A stretch of 59,657 nt of DNA. It comes from Chara braunii (Eukaryota > Streptophyta > Charophyceae > Charales > Characeae). The notes under the pieces were generated by a model. That model made no database searches, was not told where the DNA came from, and saw only the letters and a list, made by a program, of their open reading frames with translations. Shown piece by piece: positions 11,204 to 22,481 of the stretch. The DNA lies in contig BFEA01000032.1 in assembly GCA_003427395.1 (NCBI GenBank), positions 335,060 through 394,716 of the forward strand, written 5' to 3'. Each line of letters starts with the position of its first letter. Positions within the stretch are counted from its first letter, which is position 1. A program made the translations under genes and the position numbers.

Positions 11204-11795
11204 GCAGAGCGGTGGATAAAAGGATGTTTTGATTTTTCTAGTGTCATTTTGTCTGTGGGGTGAGGGAGAGGTGAAGGTGTGTGTTTGGTGTGGGATGTCA
11301 AAATGTGAGGTGAAATGTCAGGTGAGTTGTGCGGTAAATCTCAGGTGAAACTTCTAAGCATGTTTTATTTTATTTATTTATCTTTTTTGCTTAGAAGTGA
11401 ACACGGATTATCGATCGGGATCGACGATCAGGAGGGGGTTAGTGAGAACCGGTGTGTTGGTGACGACATTGGTCTGGGGGGGAATTGCGTTGGGGGGGGA
11501 AGGAATGGTGGTTGGTTATTTGTGGCGATGTAGTAAAGACGCCATTTTGTTCGGAGGGTGGGATCTCACGTGTGGTTAAGATGCATGACCCCCCCTCCAT
11601 GCCCCACATCCCCGCCCCCCTCTGCTCGTGTGAACTGGTGTTGTGTGGCATCACCTGGTTCCTCCTAGTATATTGTCATGTGATTACAGCCTGGTTGGTA
11701 TTTTTCTTTGAAGGATGGTTGTTGATGTTCTGATGATATTGATATCGGTGTTGGTAGTGGTTTTAGATTACGTTTGTCACGTGAATATCAGTTGA

Positions 11796-11890
11796 GATGT
11801 CAAGTGAAATGTCAGATGTTAGGTGAAATGTCAGATGTCAGGTGAAATATCAGATGTCAGGTGAAATGTCAGATGTCAGGTGAAATGTCA
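11796..11890. repeat. Minisatellite: five 19-bp units
   Basis: Five adjacent units of consensus gatgtcaggtgaaatgtca, with one or two changes in the first three. Related single motifs (gtcaggtga, tctcaggtgaaac) lie upstream at 11295-11350. Confidence 0.9.
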
Positions 11891-12092
11891 ATGTCTGAGA
11901 AACATGGACCTGCACAGGATCCGGGTGCTGCGGGAGAAAGATGTGTGGGTAGCATACCAGTCAAAGACCTTTACAGGAGAGAACTGAAAACTGTACAGTG
12001 TAACGGTGAAGGCCACATACCGGCTGTTACAACCGAAGGTGAACATAAAAGAAACGGTGAAGGCTCGGTGGAGGTCTCACTTGAACGCATGA

Positions 12093-12887
12093 ATGGAGGC
12101 AGTCCACCCCATCCAATGGTTCACCGTCACAAGGTCTAGGCCAACGAAGATGATCTCGCTTCAGTGGCAGATTGAACATCGCTACCTGCCCACAAATAAT
12201 TGGTTGATCGAGCGTACACAACTGGAACAAAAGGGGCAGGCGTTGCCGTGCTGTAAATCGTGCCACACTGCCTTAAAATAGAATCCCGGAAACCATAGAA
12301 CACATATTCATGCAGTGTCCAGGGGCAGTTCTCACGTGGCGATGGTGGGACCGCATTTGAACCCTACTAGCCACGGAGTCTAACTGGCCATGGGATTGGA
12401 GAACCATATTATGTGAAGCATGGTCCTTCACCACTGACAATATTTTTGAAAACAACATGTCCAGGTGATGTGGGCCCTCTAGAGAAAACGTTATACATAT
12501 ACTATTGAGGGTGTCCGCATAGATGGGGGAGGGGTTACAGAGACAATAAAGCAATATATTCAGCTAGAAATCACGGCACAGTGGCAAAAGGTTAAAGATC
12601 ATCTTGACTTGTTTCACTTAGCACAAGATATAACACGAGCAATTCATCAATTCTCTGGGGACTGGTTGGGCAGTGAGAAGGGGGACTGGATTGCAGGTGT
12701 TAGATGGGATGGAAAGCCTGCCCAGGTGTGCAACCAGGAGGAATTCAGGAGAGACTACCGGATCTGCTTAAAGGATTGGACTACAATGGGTCAAGAAATC
12801 CCGCTACGACCTGCAACAGATTTTCCCGACCCCTTCTCACCTCACCAGTTGACAATGGTGGACATGCAATGGTATGGAGCGGATTGA
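12093..12887 (+). pseudogene. LINE ORF2 3' fragment with zf-RVT remnant
   Basis: Frame 12093-12281 reads LQWQIEHRYLPTNNWLIERT and EQKG, very close to the zf-RVT segment of the minus-strand LINE at 22.9-23.1 kb (LQWQILHRCLPTPDWLVSRT, EQKG). After a frameshift near 12281 the next frame gives EHIFMQCPGA...WRWWD, matching EHCLLACPMV...WRWWD. Further stops follow (about 12358, 12475), then the original frame reopens at about 12540-12887 with a Trp-rich tail. This is the C-terminal part of a LINE polyprotein of the same family as the 22-32 kb element, in the opposite orientation and broken by at least two frameshifts. Confidence 0.75.
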
Positions 12888-12946
12888 ATGGGCAATATAG
12901 GACAGCTACAAAGCAGACTGGTACCCAGAGGAACAGAAAGTTGCGA

Positions 12947-13095
12947 GCAGGGTAGAAAGAGTGATCTGGCGGGTACAGGGCAATCAATGCTGACAGTTGA
13001 GTGTATAATGGGATGTTGCACGCAGGGTAGAAAGAGTGATTTGGCGGGTACAGGGCAATCAATGCTGGCAGTTGAGTGTATGATGGGATGTTATG
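12947..13095. repeat. 75-bp tandem duplication
   Basis: Units 12947-13021 and 13022-13095 both begin gcagggtagaaagagtgat and run to gggatgtt, with only a few substitutions. The high similarity suggests a recent duplication. Confidence 0.92.
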
Positions 13096-13274
13096 GCAAA
13101 AAAAGGGGTGGGAGGAACTAAGGTGTAACAATAGGTATTTGGCGCCAGGTTCAGGGTGAAGAGGTCTCCCCCTTCCCCTCCCCCCCCCCCCAGCATCCTG
13201 CTCAGTCAATCCCTGGGTACACGGTAATCAATGTTGGCAAGAATATTCCACATCTTTGTTTTTTTTATATGGTT

Positions 13275-13430
13275 CAAATTTTGTTCATGTAAGGGACGCT
13301 GGACCCATTTTCCAGCAGGTGTCACTCCCCACCAATAGATGGAGCCTCCCCCTAGGTGTTCGTTGTGTCTGCTCTTATCAGCACCACTCGCACTTACGGG
13401 TTTAAAAAGTTTTTTTTTCCCTTTTTTATT
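13275..13430 (+). repeat. Dispersed repeat copy (SINE 3'-body-like), related to 41578-41723
   Basis: Contains ggac-ctggaccc, ttccagcaggtg, ctccccaccaatagatggag and gtgtctgctcttatc in the same order and spacing as at 41.6 kb. The 41.6-kb copy ends in an A22 run. This copy ends near a T run and has no tRNA-like head. Confidence 0.75.
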
Positions 13431-13978
13431 CTTCTGGGGGGGGGGGAGGGCGGCGGTTGCATTGAGAATCGGAAAAGTTGATGACGTGAGAAATGAGATT
13501 GACGCTCCGGATGGACTTACGATGGGAAAATTTGTGGATCCGATGGGTTGCACTTGAGAGAGAGAGAGAGAGAGGTAGCACTAGTAGTGTAGCAAAGTGT
13601 TTTTTCGTCCGCGCAACTTGATGTTTATTGTTGATGTGTATAGATGTGTGAAAGGAGATTGGGGATAAGTGTTGTGGTGTGTCTAAGGTGCACGAACGTG
13701 GAGTGTGGGATATAGTAGTGATTCGTGTTTTGGCAAGGAGTGAGTCATGCAAAGTACGAAATGATAGTCGATCGAATGTGGTCAGTAGTGTTTTATTTCA
13801 GGCTTCTGGTTGTTTGTGGGTGACGCGGTGGGTTGTTGAAGGGGGGCGGCATGCAAATGTCTTGTGTTCTAAGGAGCTAGAGGAGGAATTTTAATATATT
13901 ATTTATATCAGTTGTAGCACTGAGATCTTTTGTGTCAATTATCAAGCGTCCATCGTTGGAGATGGTAGTATGCTATTC

Positions 13979-14250
13979 CGCAATTGGATCCATGGAGGTT
14001 TAGATTTTGGTTAAGTTATGATGAATGTGGTGTAATTGGTCGATTATGTATGAGTGATATACTTAGTGATGGGATTGCAATTAGATCTATGGAGGTTTGG
14101 TGAATGTGGTGTAATTGGTCGATTACGTATGGGTGATATCCTTAGTGATTGGATTGCAATTGGATCTATGGAGGTTTAGATTTTGGTTAAGTCATGGTGA
14201 ATGTGGTATAACTGATCGATTATGTAAGGGTGATATCCTTAGTGATTGGA
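13979..14250. repeat. Three tandem units of about 95 bp
   Basis: Each unit carries caattggatc-atggaggttt, then gaatgtggt-taa-tg-tcgatta, then gtgatat-cttagtgat. The middle unit (about 14073-14152) lacks an internal segment of roughly 18 bp (attttggttaag region). Confidence 0.88.
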
Positions 14251-14259
14251 TTATGAGCC

Positions 14260-15830
14260 GGCTACAACATTTTTCCCTGGTTTTCGTCGACAATAGTTGC
14301 CACCGGTGATAGGTTGACAACGACTAGATCGGTGTTGAATTTCGTCTACATGATCGTCTGCAAACAAATCAGATATGCGAATGAGGTTGAGGTTTAGGTT
14401 TCTACGTGGTTGTTGATATCGATTTCCGTTTTGGTCGAGATGTAGTTGGTTCGGTTCCTTAGTGATTTTATTGTCATCAAATTTATTGAAGGAGTTCCTT
14501 TCAAAATATTAAAGTGATCATGTTAAACTTTGTGGTAAGGCGGCTAAATCCATCTATTTTCCTTTGCTGTTTTTTTTTAGTTTCTTTGTTTTTGTTTTTG
14601 TATATGTCACTCTTCTCTCATCATTTTTCTTTTCGACTTTTATTTTGTTGCTCATTGTTTTTTTTACCGTTGTTGTTTTTGTTGTTTTCTTTGTCGTTTT
14701 TATGTCTTACGGGTCTGTGATTGTGTATTTTTGGGTGTCACTCTTTGGGTTGCTCTCTCACCTCTTCGTTATGTATATTTGTTCTTCTTTGTTCATTTAT
14801 ATTTGTCTCTCTTGAGTTTTTGGTTCTCTCTTTCTCTCTTTGTACTTAAGATTGCATTTGCATGTACACATGGATACACGAAGATGAGAAACGTAGAGAG
14901 AAATAAAAAAATAACCATGATTGTTTTTGTCTTTTCAATATTTGACTAAAGGTTGCTTTGTGTATATGGTGGGTTAGTTAGGGAATCGCATGATACTCGT
15001 ATCTTAGACATATTTGGGTTCCTCCATTCTGCTAACTCGATGTCTTTGTGTTTTTTTTTTTGTCTCTCTCTCTTTGCCCAGGATGAGGGAGTTAGTAAGG
15101 AGGGAATTGATGAACTTTATTGATTAGATTGATGAGAAGGATGGGATATTTCAGATGGTGACGAGAATGGTTAGGAAGGTTTATATGCATAGGTGATCTG
15201 ATGCAATGGATGAGATCGAACGATCGATGTGACCATCTCACTGATTCGATCAGATGTTTCTCCCTCAATTATCGCTCCTTCCTCCCTCGTTTTTTTTTGC
15301 CCTTGGGCTTCCTTTCTACCTTTTTTTTTTCTTTCTTCTTCCTCGTTTTTTCCCCCCTTTCTCCCTTTTGCCACCGGTGGCTTTACCTTATCGACCTAGC
15401 TTATAGCTAATGACACTCGGGGCTCAATGACCCTTACTCGAGAGAAGCAATTCTCAACCCTTAAATCATACCATTTAAACCACTAGTACCTCCGCCATTG
15501 TTGGGAAATTAGGGAAAAGTGGACGTTTTCCCATTTTCCCTGAAGAGTTCGGAGGTACCACAGACTCGGCATCAGTTGTATTTCCCATTACCAAAAAAAA
15601 GAAAAAAAAGAAGAAAAGAAAGAAAGGAAGGACGTCGGGGAAGGCTGTGAAGGAGATGTGCTCACATCAGAACTCAAAGGAACGCATCTACATAGGAACA
15701 TAGTCAGTTCGTTTTTTTTATGTGTTTTGTTTTCTCTTTTTGGTGATCCGCGTTTAGTGCCCTGCCAACGAGAGGTAAGGTGCATTCTACGGGCAGCTGA
15801 CACTTTGCAACGGGGGGCGCATTCTCACTC
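14260..15830. other. Gene-free T-rich spacer
   Basis: T-rich low-complexity stretches (14560-14840, 15280-15370) give hydrophobic ORFs that look compositional. No domain recognised. Confidence 0.5.
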
Positions 15831-15871
15831 GTACTCCAGATTCTGTATCAAGTCGCTTTCACGTCCAAAGT

Positions 15872-15911
<40 letters not shown>

Positions 15912-16107
15912 CTGTTGTCGTGATTATAGCAGGGCTGCAATGCCCGTTGGGAGGGCATACTGTCACAGGTACACCAGATTCTGTATCTAGCTGCTTTCAC
16001 GTCAAAAAAGTTATTGCTGAATTTTTTATTTTTTTATTTTGTTTGTTCCTGCTGCTGTGATTTCAACAGAGTTGTGACGCCCGTTGAAGTTGCATACTCT
16101 GACAGTG
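15831..16107. repeat. Diverged tandem duplication, 138-bp period, with internal T runs
   Basis: Units start gtactccagattctgtatc (15831) and gtacaccagattctgtatc (15969). Both continue gctttcacgtc, a T-rich block (41 T in unit 1), gtcgtgatt/ctgtgattt, and gcccgttg before gcatact. Confidence 0.85.
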
Positions 16108-16109
16108 GT

Positions 16110-19100
16110 TTATGGGATGAGACGATCTCAAATCACTAGTTTTGTTAGTCAGCCTTTTGCACGACGTAACCCTAAGGGCTAAATAGCAGCTAGATGAAAG
16201 CACTTAGATCTCGACATTACGCCATATGCTACTAAGAATTGAACAACCCTTAAGAATGTTACTTTTACAACTAAGTCACTCACCGTATGACTCTTGGGCC
16301 AAGCAACTCACTGGTAGACAACTTAATATCCAACCTCCATAGTACAGAATGTGCAATCCTATAAAGAAGGCCTCACAACATAAAACCTCCAGATTCAAAT
16401 AATTTTCACATGAATAAATCTATAAGTTGACCATCGTATCATATAATTGAGGGACTCGATAACATTCAAGTGGCTAACCTAATAACAAAACCCTATGCTA
16501 CATAACTTTGGGGATCAAAACAATTTGATGATGAGTACTTCGAATAATGTGACTCGATGATACGTGATCGCTTAAGATAGGAACCCTAAAAGACGAGGTG
16601 CTATGCTGCAAAACCTTCAAAGTTGTGACAACCATTCAAATTGACAATCCAACAATCAAATTTTCATGTTGTGCGATCTCGCAAGTACAAATCACCCACA
16701 AGTCAGTAGTCTCACAAACAACCCCTTGACAATGCAACCTTTTAGTATTGAATAACTTTTCGGTAGATAGCTTAATAGTTAGGTATTAAAGTACATATCC
16801 TTAGGAAACAAGCAACCCCTCTCGTGAACGTGAAAAAACACCCAAGCATAAATCAAACCCTGACGAGGATGATAACTTGCCTCTTCAGCATAACGATTTT
16901 CGATGTGAATGCATCAAACTAACCAGCAAGATTGCATGAACAGCGATATCGATCATGATAAGTAATAACTAGATTGGTTGACGGGCTTGGCAAAATCATG
17001 ACAACACTCCCAACAACAATATGAGAGGAAGAGTAAAGTACCTTATCGTTGTTAGTACACTCATAGTACCCGAGTCTACAGGCTGCGGACTGTCTTCGCA
17101 ACAATAATATTTGCAGTATACACCCAATTACGTATCTCTATAAGCACCCAATTACTGTTAGCTTTTCGCGAGCAGCTGATGCTGTAAAGGCGGTCACCCG
17201 TTGGCCTTTATATATTGAATGAACGCGCAGGGTCCTTAAATCATGACATGGTTCCCAAGGCCGGTACCAAACCTAAATCTCGCCCAACATTTGGTAGGGT
17301 TAATATTTTTTTCTTGCTAAGAGGTTCACTTCCCCACCAGAGACGGGGTCAGGCGCAGAAGGGTGTGTCCTTCTTACTGCTTACTAGTCGGATGGTAGGT
17401 CCATCACCGGAAGAACCAAACCCTTGGTGGGTTCGTCAGAAAACCCAAAAAAATGGGTGCTTCTCGTAACTAGCACTCATCCCTAGTTGCGCTTAGCGCG
17501 GGCAGCGACGAGTACCTACATTTGATCCTTCAGTCATTCTATGTCACATTGTGATCATCTTGTGAGAGGACTTAGCTTATTCTTGAGGGTCGTGCATAAG
17601 CCTTAATGCAATGTCTGATTTTTAGGTAGCAAGTATCATGACGCCACTCATTGAGGATTTTTATCACGATAATTTGCGTTATTCGAAGTCGCAAGACACA
17701 TTTATAACGTCACAAGACCCCTCCTTGCCCCATGAGATGTTATGGGTCGATAATCGACCTGACTACGCGCTCGTTGGTTGTTTCAATGTGAGTACCTAGA
17801 CCTAACTCATACCGTCGCTCATCCCCTTCTATGGAGGATCCTTATAAATATGACGTTTGAAGCCATAAGTCTTACTTATGCGAGGACACACGAGGAATGC
17901 TCATGGTAGTACGTGATGGGACCCTTAATTAGTCGCATTCCGCCTACAACACTTGGTCTCAACTAAATGAGGTCGCAGGCGTCACTCCTGTGATCTGAAG
18001 AGGCTAAGAGATAAAGATTTTTTGACGTCGGTTCCCAGGATTTGCGGCAGCAAGAAGAAAAAAACAGTTGCTTAACACCTGTACAAATTGTCTTTCGTGT
18101 GGCTTAGGACGGTCAACAGCGAACAAAAGATCCTTACTCTGGAGGTGATCTCATGGGTTTAACAAGGACATGAAATTCGGATATGGACATATCAATCTGT
18201 CGTTCTAATCTATAAAAAAAAAATATCAATCTAATAGGGGTTATCTCGATTTCTCTCGCCGACGATAACGAAGTAAGAATCACCTACAATACTCAACAAC
18301 AAGAGCTAGCACACTCAATGGATCGCGGTCCCAAACCCTGCACCCTTATAGTATCAAATGAAGATCGTACTAACCACAATGTTCGCTATGATATTGCTAT
18401 ATTTTCGACAGATATAATAAATACTCGACCTTCGGGTACGTAGAAACTTATACCTAGTCTTTCACGTAACCTCAAATGAACTCGCGATGTGGTGCGACCT
18501 AGATAAACTTTGCATACCTTAAAGGGGTCTGAGTTCGATAAGCCTTATCGCCCCAAAACTTAAAATTTGAAATAGTATTTATTAAAGAGTTTCCAGTAAG
18601 TGTAACATAACCCTTAACTAATAGTTTTATAACCTAAGACTATTGCGGTCACTCTTTCAAGATAAGGCTAGGCCCATTTGTCCTACCACTTGTAAAAGCG
18701 AACATCACTTGCACCTCCTCCCTATATTATGTTGACCAAACCGAATAACTATCAATATTATTTTTTTCCACTAGCCATAACTATTGATAATTTACCACCC
18801 TTAGGCGAATCTTCTCTAGGCATGAGGGGATGCCAAATGATCGTACGCTCACGAGGGTAGGAAATGATAAGGCTCTTATCAATGTAAGCAAACATTTATA
18901 GTATGACAGCCATGAGTATAATGAAATGTCATTTGACAAAGGTGACCCCTTCTATTACACTCTTACCGAACGTGACGACTTTCTATCGTTTGTGCATCGT
19001 CATCTCTATACGTATGTATGTAGTATCCATATCTGCGTCGCCACTCGCCTGGACCATAACAATAGGGATCATGATGTATCGTCGACCACCACCTAACCTA

Positions 19101-20400
19101 CGTTCTACTTATCCTCGCTCGCACCTCGGGCATTCATTTCTACCCACATACACATTACATATAGGCATACGTACAAACCTTCCCTTACAGAGGTGAACTA
19201 CACCCAAACATAGCTTGCTGATTTTCGTCAGGAAGGGTGCTGGCTGGTTCCACCACCTGTCTCGCTCACTCACGATCCCAGTAGGGAGCCAAATATCGCT
19301 GCAACAGTGTCATCTATCGAGCGCATTGACCCAGGTGCGCACCTAAAGAGTGACGTGTACGATGGTCCTCCCAGTTGTGTCATGCAGGACGTGGCTTGAC
19401 GTAACTTCAATGTGTAGGGAGCAAATTGCCACTTCGGCCGAATGCACCAACTATATCCCTCATGGTTCCCTGCAACAGAACAGGGTGCTCTGACGTACAA
19501 CTTACCTCCACCTAAGGCAATGCACCATCCTTAGGTAGGTGTATCCCTTCCAAGTTACCAATTCACGTGTGGTGTCTTTTTCATGCCACACCAGAGGTGG
19601 ACTTGCCTTGGACATTGGCTTAGTTGTCGCAACATAGGGAAAAAGCGCGGTAGTATGCTCGATCCTTCGCTCGGTCGTGAATCACCGTTGAGGGCGTTCA
19701 ACTTCTAAGTGGGGTCGCGTGAGCCTTACCTAGCGATCCCTAACTCTAAGTTTGGCGCTAATATGTGTGGCCTAGACCATAACAAGGAGACATAGACACC
19801 CCTTGTGTGACCAATTGAACCCTCGATAGAAGAGTCATCCCCTCGGTGCAAGTTGGTTACTAGTCTTACGAGCCGAAGAGTCGGGCTTAAGTCACATGCC
19901 CATCCGATGGAGTGATTTAGTCAGATCGATGTAAAGCAATTAGGTAAGGCGAGGAGATGTCATCACATTCAACACAAACTAAAAGGAATAACAGAGAGCA
20001 CACATAGGCTTTTTGATCTTGATCTAGTATGTAAAAGAATGATAGACTCTTGGTTTGTGATACACATAGAAAGATTGTGACAAATGACTTTAAGTCTCTC
20101 AATCAAAACTATAACAAATTTCAAGTCATGTAAGCAAAAGGTTGCACCCGGTTGTTATGAATCCCCTTGATCGCCGGTTGCCGCGACCCCTCACAGTCAT
20201 GGCCACGACCTCGCGGTCATAACTGTGGCAGCCACAACTTTTGCGGCCACGTGTCGGCCAGAGGGAGGGGGGAGTCTTTTGTGGGGGGTGGGGTGGATTG
20301 GGGTTTCGAAACCCCGACCCCACCCCTTAGAAAAAAGAAAAGAAAAAAGAAACGATTTTTGGGGACGGAGTACTTGTGGGTGAAAAACACTTTTCAAAGA
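16110..20400. other. 4.3-kb spacer with no recognisable content
   Basis: No ORF above about 97 codons, no domain resemblance and no clear repeat. I see nothing here that supports a gene. It may be old, decayed repeat sequence. Confidence 0.45.
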
Positions 20401-20404
20401 AAAA

Positions 20405-20821
20405 ATAAAATTCTTGATTGATTGATTGATTGATTTTGTGTGTTTGATTGAACAATTAATTTATTTTAAGTGTTTGTTTGATTGATTGATTTTTCGCTTG
20501 ATGGATGGATAGATGGATTGACTGATTTATTAATTGATTGATTGATTGATTGATTGGTGGGGGAGGGGTCGGCCCCCCCCTCTTGCACACGCACACACAT
20601 TCACCCACACCCACCCACACCCACACACACCCACATCCCCCCCCCCACACACACACGTACATACACACATACGTCGAATGGCGCATTTTATTTTATTTTA
20701 TTTTTTAATTATTGATTGATTGATTAATTGATTGATTGGAGGGGGAGGGCCGCCCCCCCCCGCACCATGCACGCACACACACACACACACACAAACACCC
20801 GCGTCGAGCGATGCGTTATTT

Positions 20822-20853
<32 letters not shown>

Positions 20854-20873
20854 GTGGGGGAGGGGTCCCCCCA

Positions 20874-20904
<31 letters not shown>

Positions 20905-20913
20905 TTCAGACAC

Positions 20914-20946
<33 letters not shown>
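20405..20946. repeat. Composite satellite: (TTGA)n, G/C block, (CA)n, repeated
   Basis: Three successive blocks repeat the same order: a TTGA tetranucleotide run, then ggtgggggaggggtc-type G-rich sequence facing a C-rich run, then (CA)n-rich sequence. The first two blocks end in cgtcga-cg-atgcg-tt before the next TTGA array. Blocks begin at about 20525, 20700 and 20825. The array ends in a T run of about 30 at 20917-20946. Confidence 0.85.
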
Positions 20947-21381
20947 CCGGAAAACCCTTGTAACATCCCTCTATCTCAGCGGTGGTACGAGAACCGCCAA
21001 AATTGAGGGCTTGCCTGTCAGGCTGCTCCATCTATTGTTCAGACACACATATTCACGTATACACATAGCCATACAGCCACACACATACATACACACACCC
21101 ACTTACACACCCGCGCGTGATTGCATCTTTGTTTTTTTCCTCAATCAATCAATCGATCAATATATGTGTATCGAAAAAAATAAAAAATAAAAATTATCGT
21201 TGCATCTGTCCATTAAAAAAAAAAAAAAAAACATTCGCAATATGTTTATCTCAACAGCATCACAAAAAAATGAAGGGAAAAAAAAAGAAAAGAATTATGT
21301 TGTGTCTAAGCTACCGCTGGGCTGCCCAGGTCACCTTGTTTTCCCGGGCAACCCGGTCGTGTAAGGACCTGTGAAGGTCCC

Positions 21382-21753
21382 GAAAAAAAAAAAAAAAAAA
21401 AAAAAAAANNNNNNNNNNNNNNNNNNNNNNNNNNNNNNNNNNNNNNNNNNNNNNNNNNNNNNNNNNNNNNNNNNNNNNNNNNNNNNNNNNNNNNNNNNNN
21501 NNNNNNNNNNNNNNNNNNNNNNNNNNNNNNNNNNNNNNNNNNNNNNNNNNNNNNNNNNNNNNNNNNNNNNNNNNNNNNNNNNNNNNNNNNNNNNNNNNNN
21601 NNNNNNNNNNNNNNNNNNNNNNNNNNNNNNNNNNNNNNNNNNNNNNNNNNNNNNNNNNNNNNNNNNNNNNNNNNNNNNNNNNNNNNNNNNNNNNNNNNNN
21701 NNNNNNNNNNNNNNNNNNNNNNNNNNNNNNNNNNNNNNNNNNNNNNNNNNNNN
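21382..21753. other. Poly(A) run leading into a 345-bp assembly gap
   Basis: An A run (21382-21408) directly precedes N at 21409-21753. The homopolymer probably caused the gap. ORFs spanning the N run are meaningless. Confidence 0.95.
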
Positions 21754-22259
21754 TGACATCCCATGGAGCTGCTAGTATCACCCTTCCCATTTTAGGAGCC
21801 CCTTATCTATTAACCCCGCCCTTATTTCAGCAGCCCCCCTGTTTGCTTATTACTGTGGCCTCTCCCTATGTACAATATGACATTGCCCCCATGGTAATTT
21901 GGAACGTATGGAGGGAGCGAGTTAATGCATAAGATTCTCATCCGTCGTTCGCTCCTTTGTCATATCCTCTGGACCTGGGCTTCACCAGATTTGTAGCGGA
22001 GAGCCTCTGCAACCATGTGAACCTGCAGGCTCCCAGTTGTCGGATCCCGTTTTTGGCACCTTTTACATTCATAACAGGCTCTGTCGAGTTGGCCCACTGT
22101 GAATATCCTTCTGGAGTCTCATCACTGTCAACGAGACTGCGGCCTGTGGATGTCGCCCACGTCGCCCTGACTGTCTGGGACTTTGTGCTCGCCGGCTGTC
22201 TTACGTGGAGGCTTGCGGAACTGTCGGAGTGTCCATCCCTTATGAGGACCTCATCCTGT

Positions 22260-22395
22260 TACACCTGTTGGAGGTATGGGGGCCGGGGTGGGGGGTGTGG
22301 ATCGGGGAGGAAGGGAGGATGTGGGTGGGGGGATTGGGGGGATGGGCGGTGGTGTTTGAGGGGGGAGAGTGGTTGGTGGTGGCGGATTCGCCAGG
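22260..22395 (+). repeat. G-rich tract with G-quadruplex potential
   Basis: About 130 bp with many runs of three to six G (for example ggtggggggtg, gggggattggggggat). It lies just downstream (3' side) of the minus-strand LINE ORF2. Confidence 0.7.
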
Positions 22396-22481
22396 AGGAT
22401 GAAGTTAGTTGGTAGATAAGAGATTTGTAAGTCTGTCAGGGGTTTCCTGGTCCAGGTGTGCTCCGTGCCTCTCCTGGGCTT

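Noticed and set aside
21306-21790. ORFs of 130-160 codons across 21.3-21.8 kb
   Set aside because: They consist of gap Ns plus poly(A)/poly(T).
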